Source: JAWLBW01 sp041687475 (lineage in GTDB: Bacteria > J088 > JAWLBW01). From it: 13,057 bases of DNA. Both the position numbers and the translations under genes were made by a program. The DNA lies in assembly GCA_041687475.1 (NCBI GenBank), contig JAWLBW010000117.1, positions 1 through 13,057 on the forward strand. Direction: 5' to 3'. Shown here piece by piece: positions 1 through 8,500 of this stretch. The notes beneath the pieces were generated by a model, which ran no database searches, had not been told where the DNA came from, and saw only the letters and a program-made list of their open reading frames with translations. The first letter of the stretch is position 1. The number at the start of each line of letters is the position of its first letter.

Positions 1-263
1 TCGCGTTTCGGGTGGTTGGTGGTTACCGAGATCGCGTTGATGACCGCCTTGAAGGTCGACGTGGTCACGTCATGGGCGTTGTAGGTGAACGCGCCTTCGA
101 ATTCCTGAAAGTGACCGGTGACCTTCGTGATCAGATGCCGAATGCGAAACTCGACGCGCGAATGGTCGGGGTCAATGATGTAATCGACGGCGCCGGCCCG
201 TGCGGGAAAGAGCCCCAACACGCCGACGGCGAGCAACGCGAACTTCAGTAACTGCGCTTTCAT
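1..263 (-). CDS. YceI-family periplasmic protein, C-terminus cut by window edge
   Basis: An open frame runs from an ATG at 263 off the left edge with no stop, giving 87 residues. Residues 1-25 form a signal peptide: Lys near the start, a Leu/Val/Ala-rich core, then Ala-Gly-Ala before the likely cut at 25/26. The mature start (VDYIIDPDHSRVEFRIRHL) and the later segments GHFQEFEGAFTY and INAISVTTNHPKR follow the usual pattern of YceI proteins: a beta-barrel start containing a DxxHS motif, an F-x-G-x-F strand, then the 'asi.T.n..RD' region. YceI proteins are periplasmic lipocalin-like barrels that bind polyisoprenoids or other lipids. Their physiological role varies and is often unknown. A weak AAGG-type ribosome site precedes the ATG. 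About half of the usual 180-200 residues is visible. The family call is firm; the ligand is not known. Confidence 0.88.
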   Translation of the reverse strand, partial: MKAQLLKFALLAVGVLGLFPARAGAVDYIIDPDHSRVEFRIRHLITKVTGHFQEFEGAFTYNAHDVTTSTFKAVINAISVTTNHPKR

Positions 264-332
264 GGCAAAGACCTTGCGAAAATACGTACTCGGGCAGGGC
301 TGACGCCCGGTGAAACGCGGGAAAAAGAGAAG

Positions 333-361
333 AGTCTACAGGGGGAAGCGCTTCCGCGCAA
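333..361 (-). promoter_or_regulatory. Candidate promoter of the YceI gene with a palindrome in its spacer
   Basis: On the minus strand, TTGCGC (361-356) and TAGACT (338-333) are separated by exactly 17 bases, about 70 bases before the YceI ATG. Both elements are weak matches (3/6 and 4/6). The spacer contains a perfect 12-base palindrome, GGAAGCGCTTCC, at 344-355, which could be an operator. This is inference: a 12-base palindrome is expected a few times by chance in a window this size. Confidence 0.25.
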
Positions 362-450
362 TGACAACGTCTATCCGCCGGGCCCGGGCGCGTTAGAGCA
401 TGCGTCTCGGCTCGCTTCGTTGGCGTGCGACCCCGATGCAGGGCAGACCG

Positions 451-867
451 TTACTCGTCGAGCGAGTCCATGGGCGGGTACATGGAAAGATAGCGCGCTT
501 CGTCGTTCAGCGGCCACACGCCCCAACCGTTCAGCTCCCACTCGGCCGTGCGTTCGCGTTCGCCGTCGTGCCAGGCAAAGACGACCTGCACGTTGTCGAC
601 GGGCTCGACGACGCGTTCGGCCGTCCACCCGTGCACTTCGACGGCCTCGGTGGCGGCCCGCAGGTATGACGAAAGCCCCTCGCGCACCGTGCGGAAGACC
701 CCGTAGCCGGGCGTATACAGCACGGCGTCGATGGCAAGGCGCCCGGTTCTATCGACAGGCGTCGCAAGCCCGCCCGGCGGTCGGAAGGTGCCGTCGGGCA
801 CCGGGTCGCATGCGCTCGTCAGCCCGACGAGCGAAAAGGCCAGGAGCGAATGACCGAATCTGCGCAT
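451..867 (-). CDS. Small hypothetical lipoprotein
   Basis: The product has 138 residues and I do not recognise a family. The ATG at 867 is preferred over the upstream ATG at 939 because 939 sits in the T-tract of the SDR terminator and adds 24 charged residues ahead of the signal peptide. Residues 1-19 form a short signal (MRRFGHSLLAFSLVGLTSA) ending at Cys20. The lipobox is imperfect, with Leu at -4 rather than -3; such looseness is tolerated in spirochaetes. The mature part is rich in Trp, Glu and aromatic residues (WELNGWGVWPLND near the C-terminus) and has no membrane segment, so it probably sits as a small globular domain on a membrane leaflet. An AAGGA sequence lies unusually close to the ATG. 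The upstream gene ends with a terminator, so this gene should be transcribed on its own, though I could not pick out a promoter. Confidence 0.7.
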   Translation of the reverse strand: MRRFGHSLLAFSLVGLTSACDPVPDGTFRPPGGLATPVDRTGRLAIDAVLYTPGYGVFRTVREGLSSYLRAATEAVEVHGWTAERVVEPVDNVQVVFAWHDGERERTAEWELNGWGVWPLNDEARYLSMYPPMDSLDE

Positions 868-940
868 GTCCTTATCATCGCCCGCCCACCGCGCAGGCGC
901 AAGGCAACCCCTTCGCTTTTCCCTTTGAATTCCGGGCATA

Positions 941-974
941 AAAATAAGGGGAAACCGTGAACCGGTTTCCCCTT
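941..974 (-). terminator. Rho-independent terminator of the SDR gene
   Basis: A perfect 12-base-pair inverted repeat (AAGGGGAAACCG at 946-957, CGGTTTCCCCTT at 963-974) has a 5-base loop. Read on the minus strand, the stem is followed by ATTTTTAT. It lies about 64 bases after the SDR stop codon. On the plus strand the T-run is mostly part of the stem, so the minus-strand reading is favoured. Confidence 0.85.
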
Positions 975-1038
975 TTCCCGAACATGTTGCCGTAGAGCGT
1001 TCCGCCCTCCGGAAAAGTCTTCGTCAATCCTTGGCGCG

Positions 1039-1890
1039 TCAGTCCTTACGCTCGGGATCGCGATACGACGCCGTCTTTTCGGCCGCCGCTTCGTCGCCGC
1101 CGAGGTAATCGTCGACGGCCCAGATATCGCCCCAATTCTGGGCGCCGCCGTCGATGGACAGGGTCTCGCCCGTAATGAAGTCCGAAGCCGGCGACACCAT
1201 GTAGGCGACCGACCAGGCCACTTCTTCTTCGGAACCGAGGCGCTTGGCCGGAATGGCGTGACGGCTCGTCGCCACCAGCTCGGGCGGGTACTGCTTCATG
1301 CCCGTCGACTGAATGGTGCCCGGCGCCACGGCCGTGACCTGAATGTTGTACTTGGCCCACTCGGTGCCCAGGGTCCTGGTCATGTTGACCACGCCGGCGC
1401 GGGCCGCGCCGGTGTGCACCATGCCCGGAAAGCCCTTCCACATATTGGCGACGATGGTGCAGATCTTTCCGCCGCCGTTTTCGATCATCCACTTCGTGGC
1501 CACGGCGCGAGTCATGTTCCAGCTGCCGTTCAGGTTGTTGTTGACCACGGCGGCAAACCCGTTGGGCGAGATCATTTCGGCGGGCGAGGGAAACTGGCCG
1601 CCGGCGTTGTTGACCAGAATGTCGATCTTGCCGAAGCGCTCGATTACGGCGTCGACGATGGCGTCGACTTCTTCGGCCTTACGAATGTCACAGGTCTTCC
1701 AGAAGACCTCGATGCCCCGCTCCTTCAGCTCGGCTTCGGCCTGTGCGAGCTTCTCGGCGTTGCGGCCCGAAATGGCGACTTTCGCGCCCAGCGAGCCGAG
1801 CTCGCGCGCAATGGCCAGGCCGATGCCCGCGCCGCCGCCCGTAACGATGGCCACCTTGTCCTTGAACAGTCCGTCGGCAAAAATCTTCAC
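1039..1890 (-). CDS. Short-chain dehydrogenase, trans-2-enoyl-CoA reductase (PECR/DECR) type
   Basis: The product is a 283-residue cytoplasmic NAD(P)H-dependent oxidoreductase. The start is the GTG at 1890: it has a GGAGG site at 1902-1898 with a 7-base spacer, and the frame upstream looks like promoter, not protein. Residues 17-24 (TGGGAGIG) are the Rossmann nucleotide loop; Asp68 lies in the CDIR motif; NNAGG is at 94-98; APG is at 189-191. The usual YxxxK pair is missing. In its place residues 158-166 read VHTGAARAG, which, with VNNAGGQFPSPAE earlier, matches the pattern of peroxisomal trans-2-enoyl-CoA reductase and the dienoyl-CoA reductases. A role in reducing an enoyl-CoA, in fatty-acid elongation or unsaturated fatty-acid breakdown, is therefore likely but inferred. 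The tail after the conserved GG (residues 251-283) is longer than in FabG and rich in charge. The gene stands alone, with its own promoter and terminator. Confidence 0.87.
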   Translation of the reverse strand: MKIFADGLFKDKVAIVTGGGAGIGLAIARELGSLGAKVAISGRNAEKLAQAEAELKERGIEVFWKTCDIRKAEEVDAIVDAVIERFGKIDILVNNAGGQFPSPAEMISPNGFAAVVNNNLNGSWNMTRAVATKWMIENGGGKICTIVANMWKGFPGMVHTGAARAGVVNMTRTLGTEWAKYNIQVTAVAPGTIQSTGMKQYPPELVATSRHAIPAKRLGSEEEVAWSVAYMVSPASDFITGETLSIDGGAQNWGDIWAVDDYLGGDEAAAEKTASYRDPERKD

Positions 1891-1897
1891 GCTGGTT

Positions 1898-1902
1898 CCT
1901 CC
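1898..1902 (-). promoter_or_regulatory. Ribosome binding site that fixes the SDR GTG start
   Basis: A full GGAGG on the minus strand lies 7 bases before the GTG at 1890. It decides against the in-frame ATG at 1953, which lies upstream of the predicted promoter -10 element. Confidence 0.8.
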
Positions 1903-1923
1903 GTGCCGTGTTGCGAAGCGCTT

Positions 1924-1953
1924 ATTGTACCAGCCGCGATTGCTTCGCCCCAA
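1924..1953 (-). promoter_or_regulatory. SDR promoter with extended -10
   Basis: On the minus strand TTGGGG (1953-1948) and TACAAT (1929-1924, 5/6 to consensus) are 18 bases apart. The -10 is preceded by TGG, giving the extended TGnTACAAT form. The predicted transcript start, near 1917, leaves a short leader of about 27 bases with the GGAGG site correctly placed. Confidence 0.5.
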
Positions 1954-1958
1954 TCGCG
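1935..1958. promoter_or_regulatory. Operator-like inverted repeat over the SDR -35 region
   Basis: CGCGATTG (1935-1942) and CAATCGCG (1951-1958) are perfect 8-base inverted arms around an 8-base spacer. They cover the -35 element and most of the promoter spacer, where a dimeric repressor would block RNA polymerase. Fatty-acid-type SDR genes are often under TetR- or GntR-type regulators, but no regulator gene is next to this one, so the binding protein is unknown. Confidence 0.4.
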
Positions 1959-2043
1959 ACCGGGCCGCCGCACATGGCGTGCAGGGCTTTCCGGGCGGCT
2001 GCGCGGCCTTGTCCGTGCCCGCGGGCTACCCGAGCATGGACGC

Positions 2044-2850
2044 ATGGTGGGGCCGAACGAAGTCGTGGTTCAATCGTGGGCGCAGCTGAACGAAGAACTC
2101 TTCGCGGGTTCGTATCAGCCGAGCCTCAGGCGGTATCGCTCGACCTTCGCCTTTCGCGGCGTGCCCGATGCGCATTGGCCCCTCTGCCCCAGTCTGTGGC
2201 GAACGGGTCCGCGCTTTGCCGAGCGCGAACACCATCTTCTGCGAAACTTCCGCAAATACGCGTACCGGGCCGCCGCCACCGCTGCCGCGCCGGCCGACTC
2301 GGTATGGTTCTGGCTGTCGCTGGGGCAACATCACGGCCTGCCGACGCGGCTGCTCGACTGGACGTTCTCTCCGCAGGTTGCCCTGCACTTCGTGACCTGC
2401 GACGACCATCGCTCGGGGTGCGACGGCCTCATCCAGGCGGTCGACTTCGTCAAGGTACACCGGCAGCTTCCACGCGAAGTGAGAGCGCTTCTCGAGGAAG
2501 AGGGCGCCGACGTCTTCACCGTCGAGACGCTGACCCGGCTGGCGCCGACCCTGCGCCGCTTCTCGTCACTGTCGGCCGACCCTTTCCTGCTCTTCTTCGA
2601 ACCGCCTTCCCTCGACGACCGGGTTACCAACCAGTTCGCCCTGCATTCGGTGGCTTCGCACGCCGACGTAAACGTAGAGCGGTGGCTCGTACAGCGGAAG
2701 GAGATATGGCGGCGCATTCGGATTCCGGCGGGACTCAAGGGCGAGATTCGCGACAAGCTCGATCAGGCCAACATTACCGAGCGCGTTCTGTTTCCGGGTC
2801 TCGACGGGCTGAGCGCCTGGTTGAAGCGTCAGTATACGATGGTCGAGTGA
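2044..2850 (+). CDS. FRG-domain protein
   Basis: The product has 268 residues and no signal peptide or membrane segment. The family is defined by an N-terminal Phe-Arg-Gly, here F37-R38-G39 inside an FAFRGVPDAHWPLCPSLWR stretch, and by the motif QHHGLPTRLLDWT at residues 95-107, a near-perfect family signature, followed by SPQVALHFV. The C-terminal ITERVLFPGLDGLSAWLKR (residues 244-262) also matches the usual end of these proteins. The biochemical activity of FRG domains is not established as far as I know. The ATG at 2044 is the only plausible start near the domain; the frame stays open upstream only as a shadow of the SDR gene, and the Shine-Dalgarno match is weak. It is the only plus-strand gene here, divergent from the SDR gene (153 bases apart) and converging on the kinase gene with just 31 bases between stop codons and no visible terminator. 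Confidence 0.88.
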   Translation: MVGPNEVVVQSWAQLNEELFAGSYQPSLRRYRSTFAFRGVPDAHWPLCPSLWRTGPRFAEREHHLLRNFRKYAYRAAATAAAPADSVWFWLSLGQHHGLPTRLLDWTFSPQVALHFVTCDDHRSGCDGLIQAVDFVKVHRQLPREVRALLEEEGADVFTVETLTRLAPTLRRFSSLSADPFLLFFEPPSLDDRVTNQFALHSVASHADVNVERWLVQRKEIWRRIRIPAGLKGEIRDKLDQANITERVLFPGLDGLSAWLKRQYTMVE

Positions 2851-2881
2851 GCCCTTGCGCAGACTGAACGCAGAAGCGACG

Positions 2882-5275
2882 TCAGGAAGCGCTGCTTTTC
2901 CGCGGAAGGTGTATGGTGAAAACGGTTTCAACGCCCGGCCGGCTGCGCACTTCGATGCGCCCGCCCGAGCGCTCGACTACTTCGCGGCATATCCACAGAC
3001 CGAGGCCGAATCCGGCGTAATTCTGGTCTGCGGTAGCGCGCTGAAAGCGACCGAAGATACGCTCAAGGGCCTCGGGTTCGATACCGATACCCTGATCGCG
3101 AATCGTAAGCCTTGCCTCGCCGTTTACCCCCTCGACGGTAACGTCGACGGGCTTGCCGGCCCCATACTTCAACGCGTTGGAAAGCAGATTTTCGAATACG
3201 TGCTCGAGGCGATCGGGGTCCCACCAGCCCAAGACAGGCTCGGGTGCATGCAGTGTGAGCGCTACGTTTCGCGACTTGTACTCTACCGCAAACGATTCGA
3301 CGACCTCGTGCGCAAGTTGCGCGAGATCGACCTCGCGACGAGACAACACCAACCGGTCTGCGGTAATCGCCGACACGTCGAGAAGCTGCTCGATGAGCCG
3401 TTCAAGCCGTCCAATCTGTCGCCGCAAACGCGCAACCTTCCTGGCCACGTTTTCGTCGTCGGAGGGCAGATGCCGCCGCAGGTCTTCGAACTGAAGCGAA
3501 AGGGCGGTAAGCGGCGTGCGCAGTTCGTGACTTCCCATGGCCAGAAAGTCTTCACGAATCTGCAGCGCGTCACGGGCGCCCTTGTAAAGCCTGCCATTCT
3601 GTATCGCCAGGGCCCCGCGGTGACCCACTTCCCGGGCAAGCGCGTAGTCGGCTTCGGTAAAGCGGCGGGTGGTCGATACAAGCACCATGGCGCCCAGTAC
3701 CTTGCCTTCGAACGAAAAGGGCACGGCAATATAGGAACGCAGCTTTCGGCTGCGCACGGCGTCGCGCGCTTCGAGCGGCAGGCTTTCGATGAAGGCCTCG
3801 TCGATAACAGGAACATATTCGGGACGCCCATGCTGTAGCACCGAGGCCAGGCCGTGTTCGGCGGGCCCCTCGAATCGATACTGTTCGGCCAACCGCCTGA
3901 TCTCGGCGTTGTCTTTCTCGTCGCGGGCCACCGTGCTGATAATGGCGGGGCCGTCTTCCCGCCGCAGCGCCACCACTGTAAAGTCGGCCAGCTCGGGCAC
4001 GCACTGTCGGGCAAGAATCTCGAGGTTGGCCTCAATGTCCATGTGCTCGGCCAGCTTGCGGCTGAGTTCGGAAAGAAAACGAACGGCGTGTTCGGCCCGC
4101 TGCTGCTCGCTGATATCGAGAAGAAAACCGACCGCCTCTCCGCGTTCGGCGTCGAGCAGCGCCGCCCCGACAAGACCTGTGAACCATGTGCCGTCCTTTC
4201 GGGTCACCCGTCTGACATACGGACCCACCGAACCGTGTTCGCGCAGTTCCTGCAGCCGCCCGGCGCGCACCCCCTCGGCGTCGAGAACAACGTCGTTCAG
4301 GCGCAGGCCTTTTGACAGGTCTTCGACAGTAAAGCCGGTCATTCCAAGCCACCTGGCGTTGGCGTCTTCGACTCGGCCGTCGAGATTCCAGAAGAGCATG
4401 CCTATCATGTTCGACTGAGCCACGCTGCGAAAACGGGCTTCGCTCGCCCGCAGCGCCTGCTCGGTCGTATACTGGCGCGTTACGTCGCGAGCCACCACGG
4501 AAAAGCCCGACAGGCCTCCTCCTTCGTCACGCAGCGCCGTCACAAGCAGATTTGCACGAAAGCGCACGCCGCCCTTCCGGCACAACCAGCGCTCGTCGCG
4601 ATAGCGAATATCTTTCCGGGCCGCCTCGAGAAAGCGGGAGGGAAGACCGGCAGCGTTGTCGTCGGAAAGAAAGAAGGTCGAAAGCTCGCTGCCCAGAATT
4701 TCGGCGGTCGTGTAACCGGTAACCCGTTCGGCCCCGGGGTTCCAGATGCTGATCCGGCCCTCGGGCGAGAGCATGAAGATGGCGAAGTCTTCTACGTTCT
4801 GCACGTGCAGCTCGTAGAGCTGCTTCAACTTCTGTTCTGCCGCGCGGGCTTTTCTGACATCGTCGATGTCGTCGCAGACAAGAACCCACCCGGCAATTCG
4901 CTCGCCTGCTACGCGATAAGGAAGAAGGCGAACCCGAAACCAGCGCCCCGTATGGTCGGCCAGTTCCTGCTCGACCGTTCGGCCTGCGGCCACTTCGTCG
5001 AAGCGCCCGGAAAGAAACCCGAGGTCGATGCCCGGGCGCAGGTCGCCGAAGGTTTTTCCCAAGTCGTGAGCGTCGACGTGCAGCAGGCGTTCTGCTGACG
5101 GCGAAAAGCGAAGGATACGCTTCTGTGCGTCGAGAATGAGAATTGCGGTGTCGATGCTGGCAAGCAGGTTTTCGAGATCGGCGTTCAGGCGCCCCGCCCC
5201 CTTCTCTTCGCAGACGACGGATGCGCCTTCTCCCTGCTGCGTCGGCTTACTCGACGGCTTGCCTTCTTCGGTCAT
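2882..5275 (-). CDS. Soluble multi-sensor histidine kinase (PAS-PAS-PAS-GAF-HisKA-HATPase)
   Basis: A 797-residue sensor kinase. Domains in order: PAS at about 30-145, PAS 150-272, PAS 276-395, GAF 400-565, HisKA 572-640 and HATPase_c 685-795. The phosphoacceptor is His583 in GSHELRTPLT. The ATP site shows the N box ENLLSNALKY (Asn696, Asn700), the G1 box DQGIGIE (Asp727) and the G2 box GFGLGLWI (755-762), so the enzyme should be active. There is no signal peptide, membrane helix or receiver domain, so it senses cytoplasmic cues, perhaps redox state, oxygen or small ligands; no ligand-binding residues can be named. No response regulator is adjacent, so the partner is unknown. The ATG at 5275 has AGGGG only 3 bases upstream; an in-frame ATG at 5332 is an alternative adding 19 residues. 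Starts further up (5506) lie in the nrdJ terminator and are rejected. Confidence 0.9.
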   Translation of the reverse strand: MTEEGKPSSKPTQQGEGASVVCEEKGAGRLNADLENLLASIDTAILILDAQKRILRFSPSAERLLHVDAHDLGKTFGDLRPGIDLGFLSGRFDEVAAGRTVEQELADHTGRWFRVRLLPYRVAGERIAGWVLVCDDIDDVRKARAAEQKLKQLYELHVQNVEDFAIFMLSPEGRISIWNPGAERVTGYTTAEILGSELSTFFLSDDNAAGLPSRFLEAARKDIRYRDERWLCRKGGVRFRANLLVTALRDEGGGLSGFSVVARDVTRQYTTEQALRASEARFRSVAQSNMIGMLFWNLDGRVEDANARWLGMTGFTVEDLSKGLRLNDVVLDAEGVRAGRLQELREHGSVGPYVRRVTRKDGTWFTGLVGAALLDAERGEAVGFLLDISEQQRAEHAVRFLSELSRKLAEHMDIEANLEILARQCVPELADFTVVALRREDGPAIISTVARDEKDNAEIRRLAEQYRFEGPAEHGLASVLQHGRPEYVPVIDEAFIESLPLEARDAVRSRKLRSYIAVPFSFEGKVLGAMVLVSTTRRFTEADYALAREVGHRGALAIQNGRLYKGARDALQIREDFLAMGSHELRTPLTALSLQFEDLRRHLPSDDENVARKVARLRRQIGRLERLIEQLLDVSAITADRLVLSRREVDLAQLAHEVVESFAVEYKSRNVALTLHAPEPVLGWWDPDRLEHVFENLLSNALKYGAGKPVDVTVEGVNGEARLTIRDQGIGIEPEALERIFGRFQRATADQNYAGFGLGLWICREVVERSGGRIEVRSRPGVETVFTIHLPRKSSAS

Positions 5276-5345
5276 GTGCCCCTGAATGATAATGCGCTCA
5301 GGGTCGTTCCGCCCCCGGCTCCCCAACCCCATCTGAAGCACGTTT

Positions 5346-5370
5346 GTCTGCAGACTACCACATCTTACCA
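5346..5370 (-). promoter_or_regulatory. Candidate kinase promoter (extended -10) with a palindrome at the start site
   Basis: TGGTAAGAT at 5370-5362 on the minus strand is an extended -10 (TGn plus a 4/6 hexamer). No good -35 is seen, which is acceptable for extended -10 promoters. A perfect 10-base palindrome, GTCTGCAGAC (5346-5355), falls on the predicted transcript start and could be an operator. It lies about 80 bases before the ATG at 5275. Confidence 0.3.
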
Positions 5371-5462
5371 ACGTGGTTTTGGTGCGTCGAACGCCTGCGC
5401 TCACAGGTCGGCAACACTTATCCGACAGCCGCAGACAGAGGCGCCGTTGCCGCCATACCCCG

Positions 5463-5503
5463 AAAAATGGAAAAGGGACCACGGCAAATGCCGCGGTCCC
5501 TTT
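5463..5503 (-). terminator. Rho-independent terminator of nrdJ
   Basis: The stem pairs AAAGGGACC (5472-5480) with GGTCCCTTT (5495-5503) and CGGC (5482-5485) with GCCG (5490-5493) around an AAAT loop. The single non-pair at 5481/5494 is a G-U wobble in minus-strand RNA but an A-C mismatch in plus-strand RNA, so the structure is built for the minus strand. The minus reading ends in TTTTCCATTTTT. It begins about 25 bases after the nrdJ stop. Confidence 0.9.
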
Positions 5504-5527
5504 CATTTGTCCGAAGGCCTTGGTGCC

Positions 5528-8500
5528 TCAGCTGCAGCCGCTCGTGCCGCCGCAGCTCATGCACTTGAGGCAGGTGCCGTTGCGCACCATCGTCATGGCG
5601 CCGCACTCGGGGCAGGGGTCGCCTTCATAGCCCTTGGCGCGCGCTTCCATGACGCGGCTCATGCGGTCGTCGACCTGGGGAACCGGTACCGGCGCATGGT
5701 CGAGCTTCATTTCGACTTCCTGGGCGGCATAGGCGCCGTTTCCGTTGGCTCCGTTGGCATGGCCGTTGGCCTCGTGCTCGACAGTCGGAAAGGGCTTCAC
5801 GTGATCGCTGTGACGGGGGGCCAGGCGCAGACCGAGCTGACGGGGGTCGACAAAATCGCCTTCTTCCTCATCGGTGAACTCGGGCTCGGCCTTCTTGCCC
5901 AGCGTATCGTGACGCAGGTCTTCGGGCTGCACCTGGGCCAGGTCGGTGCGTCCCAGGTAGGTAATGGCCAGCTCGCGGAAGAGGTAGTCGATGACCGAGG
6001 TCGACATCTTGATATGGGGATTGCCCATGACCACGCCGTTCGGCTCGAAGCGGGTGAACACGAAGGCTTCGACAAACTCTTCGAGCGGAACGCCGTGCTG
6101 CAGGCCGAGCGACACGGCAATGGCGAAGCAGTTCATCAGCGAGCGGAAGGCCGCGCCTTCCTTGTGCATGTCGATGAACAGTTCGCCCAGGCTGCCGTCA
6201 TCATATTCACCGGTGCGCAGGTACACCTTGTGGCCGCCGATAACGGCCTTCTGGGTGTAGCCGGCGCGACGGTCGGGCAGGCGGCGGCGCTTGGCGAGAT
6301 AGCGGTAAATCATCTTCTCGGCAATGCGCACTTCGGGCGACTGCGGCTCGACGCGGGTTTCTTCAGCGTCTTCTTCGACGTCGCTGTCGATGGCGATGGC
6401 GCTGAGCGGCTGTGAGAGCTTCGAACCGTCGCGGTACAACGCGTTGGCCTTCAGCATGTACTTCCAGCTCATCATGTAGGCTTCCTTCACCTCTTCGACC
6501 GTAGCCTCGTTGGGCATGTTGATGGTCTTCGAGATGGCGCCCGAAATGAACGGCTGGGCAGCCGCCATCATCTTGATGTGCGCCGTGGTGTGAATGAAGC
6601 GCTTGCCGTACTTGCCGCACTTGTTGGCGCAGTCGAACACGGGCAGGTGCTCATCTTTCAAGTGCGGGGCGCCTTCGATGGTCATGCGACCGCAGATGAA
6701 ATCGTTGGCGGCTTCAATCTTTTCCTTCGAAAAGCCCAGGTGGGTAAGCAGGTCGAACTTCGGGTCGAGTAGCTCCTTGTCGGTCAGTCCCAGCTTTCCG
6801 CGCACGAAGTCGTCGCCGAGCGTGAAGCGGTTGAAGGCGAAGCGAATGTCGAAGGCCGAGGTCAGGGCCGCTTCGACCTTGTCGAGGGTTTCGGCGTCGA
6901 AGCCCTTGTCGCGCAGACTCTGCCGGTCGATGTGCGGCGCGCCTTCGAGATTGCCCGCGCCGCGCACGTAGCGAATGATCTCGTGAATCTGGTCGTCTTC
7001 GTAACCCAGCTTTTCAAGGGCGCGGGGTACGCTCTGGTTGATGATCTTGAAGTAACCGCCGCCGGCCAGCTTCTTGAACTTGACCAGGGCGAAGTCGGGT
7101 TCGACGCCGGTGGTGTCGCAGTCCATGACCAGGCCGATGGTGCCGGTCGGGGCAATCACCGTAACCTGCGCATTGCGATAACCGTACTGCTCGCCGAGGG
7201 CCAGGGCGCGGTCCCAGTCTTCGCGGGCGGCCCGCAGCAGTTCGCCGGGGGTGTGCTGGGGGTTGATGCCCATGGGCTTGACGGTCAGCCCCTCGTATTC
7301 CTTCTCTTCGGCATTGTAGGCGGCGCGACGATGGTTACGAATGACACGCAGCATGTTGTCGCGGTTGCGCTCGTAACCGGGGAAGGCGCCCAGCTCGCGG
7401 GCCATCTCGGCCGAGGTCGCGTACGAGGTGGCCGTCATGATGGCCGTAATGGCGCCCGAAATCGCGAAGGCCTCGGGGCTGTCGTAGGGAATGCCCTGCA
7501 CCATGAGCAGCGTGCCCAGGTTGGCGTAGCCGAGGCCGAGCGTGCGGAACTCATAGGAAAGGCGCGCGATGTCGTGCGAGGGAAACTGGGCCATCAGCAC
7601 CGAGACCTCGAGCACTACCGTCCACAGGCGGCAGGCGTGCCGGAAGCTCTCGATGTCGAACTCGCCGGTTTTGACGTCGAGAAACTTCATCAGGTTGGCC
7701 GAAGCCAGGTTGCACGCCGTGTCGTCGAGGAACATGTACTCGGAGCACGGGTTCGAGGCGTTGATGCGACCGTCGGCCGGGCAGGTGTGCCACTCGTTGA
7801 TGGTCGAATCGTATTGCAGCCCCGGGTCGGCGCTCGACCAGGCGGCGTACGCAATGTCGTCCCACAGATCGCGGGCGCTGACGCGCTTGGCCACCTTGCC
7901 GTCGGTGCGGCGCATGAGCACCCACTCGGCCGAGTCTTCAACGGCCTTCAGAAAGGCGTTGGTTACGCGAACCGAGTTGTTCGAGTTCTGCCCGGCTACC
8001 GTGCCGTAGGCTTCCGAATCCCAATTCGTGTCGTACGTGGGAAAGTAAATTTCCGTATAACCCTGCTGGGCCAGCTGAATGACGCGCTGAATGTAGTTCT
8101 CGGGCACCAGGTCGAGCCGGGCCTCGCGAATCGCCTTCTTCAGGTCGGAGTTCTTCTTCGGTTCGAAGCGCTCGCTGTCGTTGGGCCACTTGTGGCAGGC
8201 CTTCATGATCGCATTCAGGTGGCGATTGCTCAGCTGGCTGCCGGCCACCAGCGAAGCCACTTTTTGCTCTTCAATGACCTTCCAGTTCACGAACGATTCA
8301 ATGTCGGGATGGTCGATGTCGAGACAGACCATCTTGGCGGCGCGGCGGGTGGTTCCGCCGCTTTTGATGGCGCCGGCGGCCCGGTCGCCGATACGCAGGA
8401 AGCTCATCAGGCCCGAGCTCTTGCCGCCGCCCGAAAGCCGCTCGCCCTCGCCGCGCAGCTTCGAGAAATTGGTGCCCGTGCCCGAACCGTACTTGAAGAG

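Noticed and set aside
868..939. ATG at 939 as the lipoprotein start.
   Set aside because: It overlaps the T-tract of the SDR terminator and would bury the signal peptide behind 24 charged residues.
1258..2043. Upstream extension of the FRG frame by 262 codons.
   Set aside because: It runs antisense through the SDR gene and its promoter; the FRG domain is complete from 2044.
5276..5506. Longer kinase start at 5506.
   Set aside because: The extra codons translate the nrdJ terminator hairpin and the promoter region.
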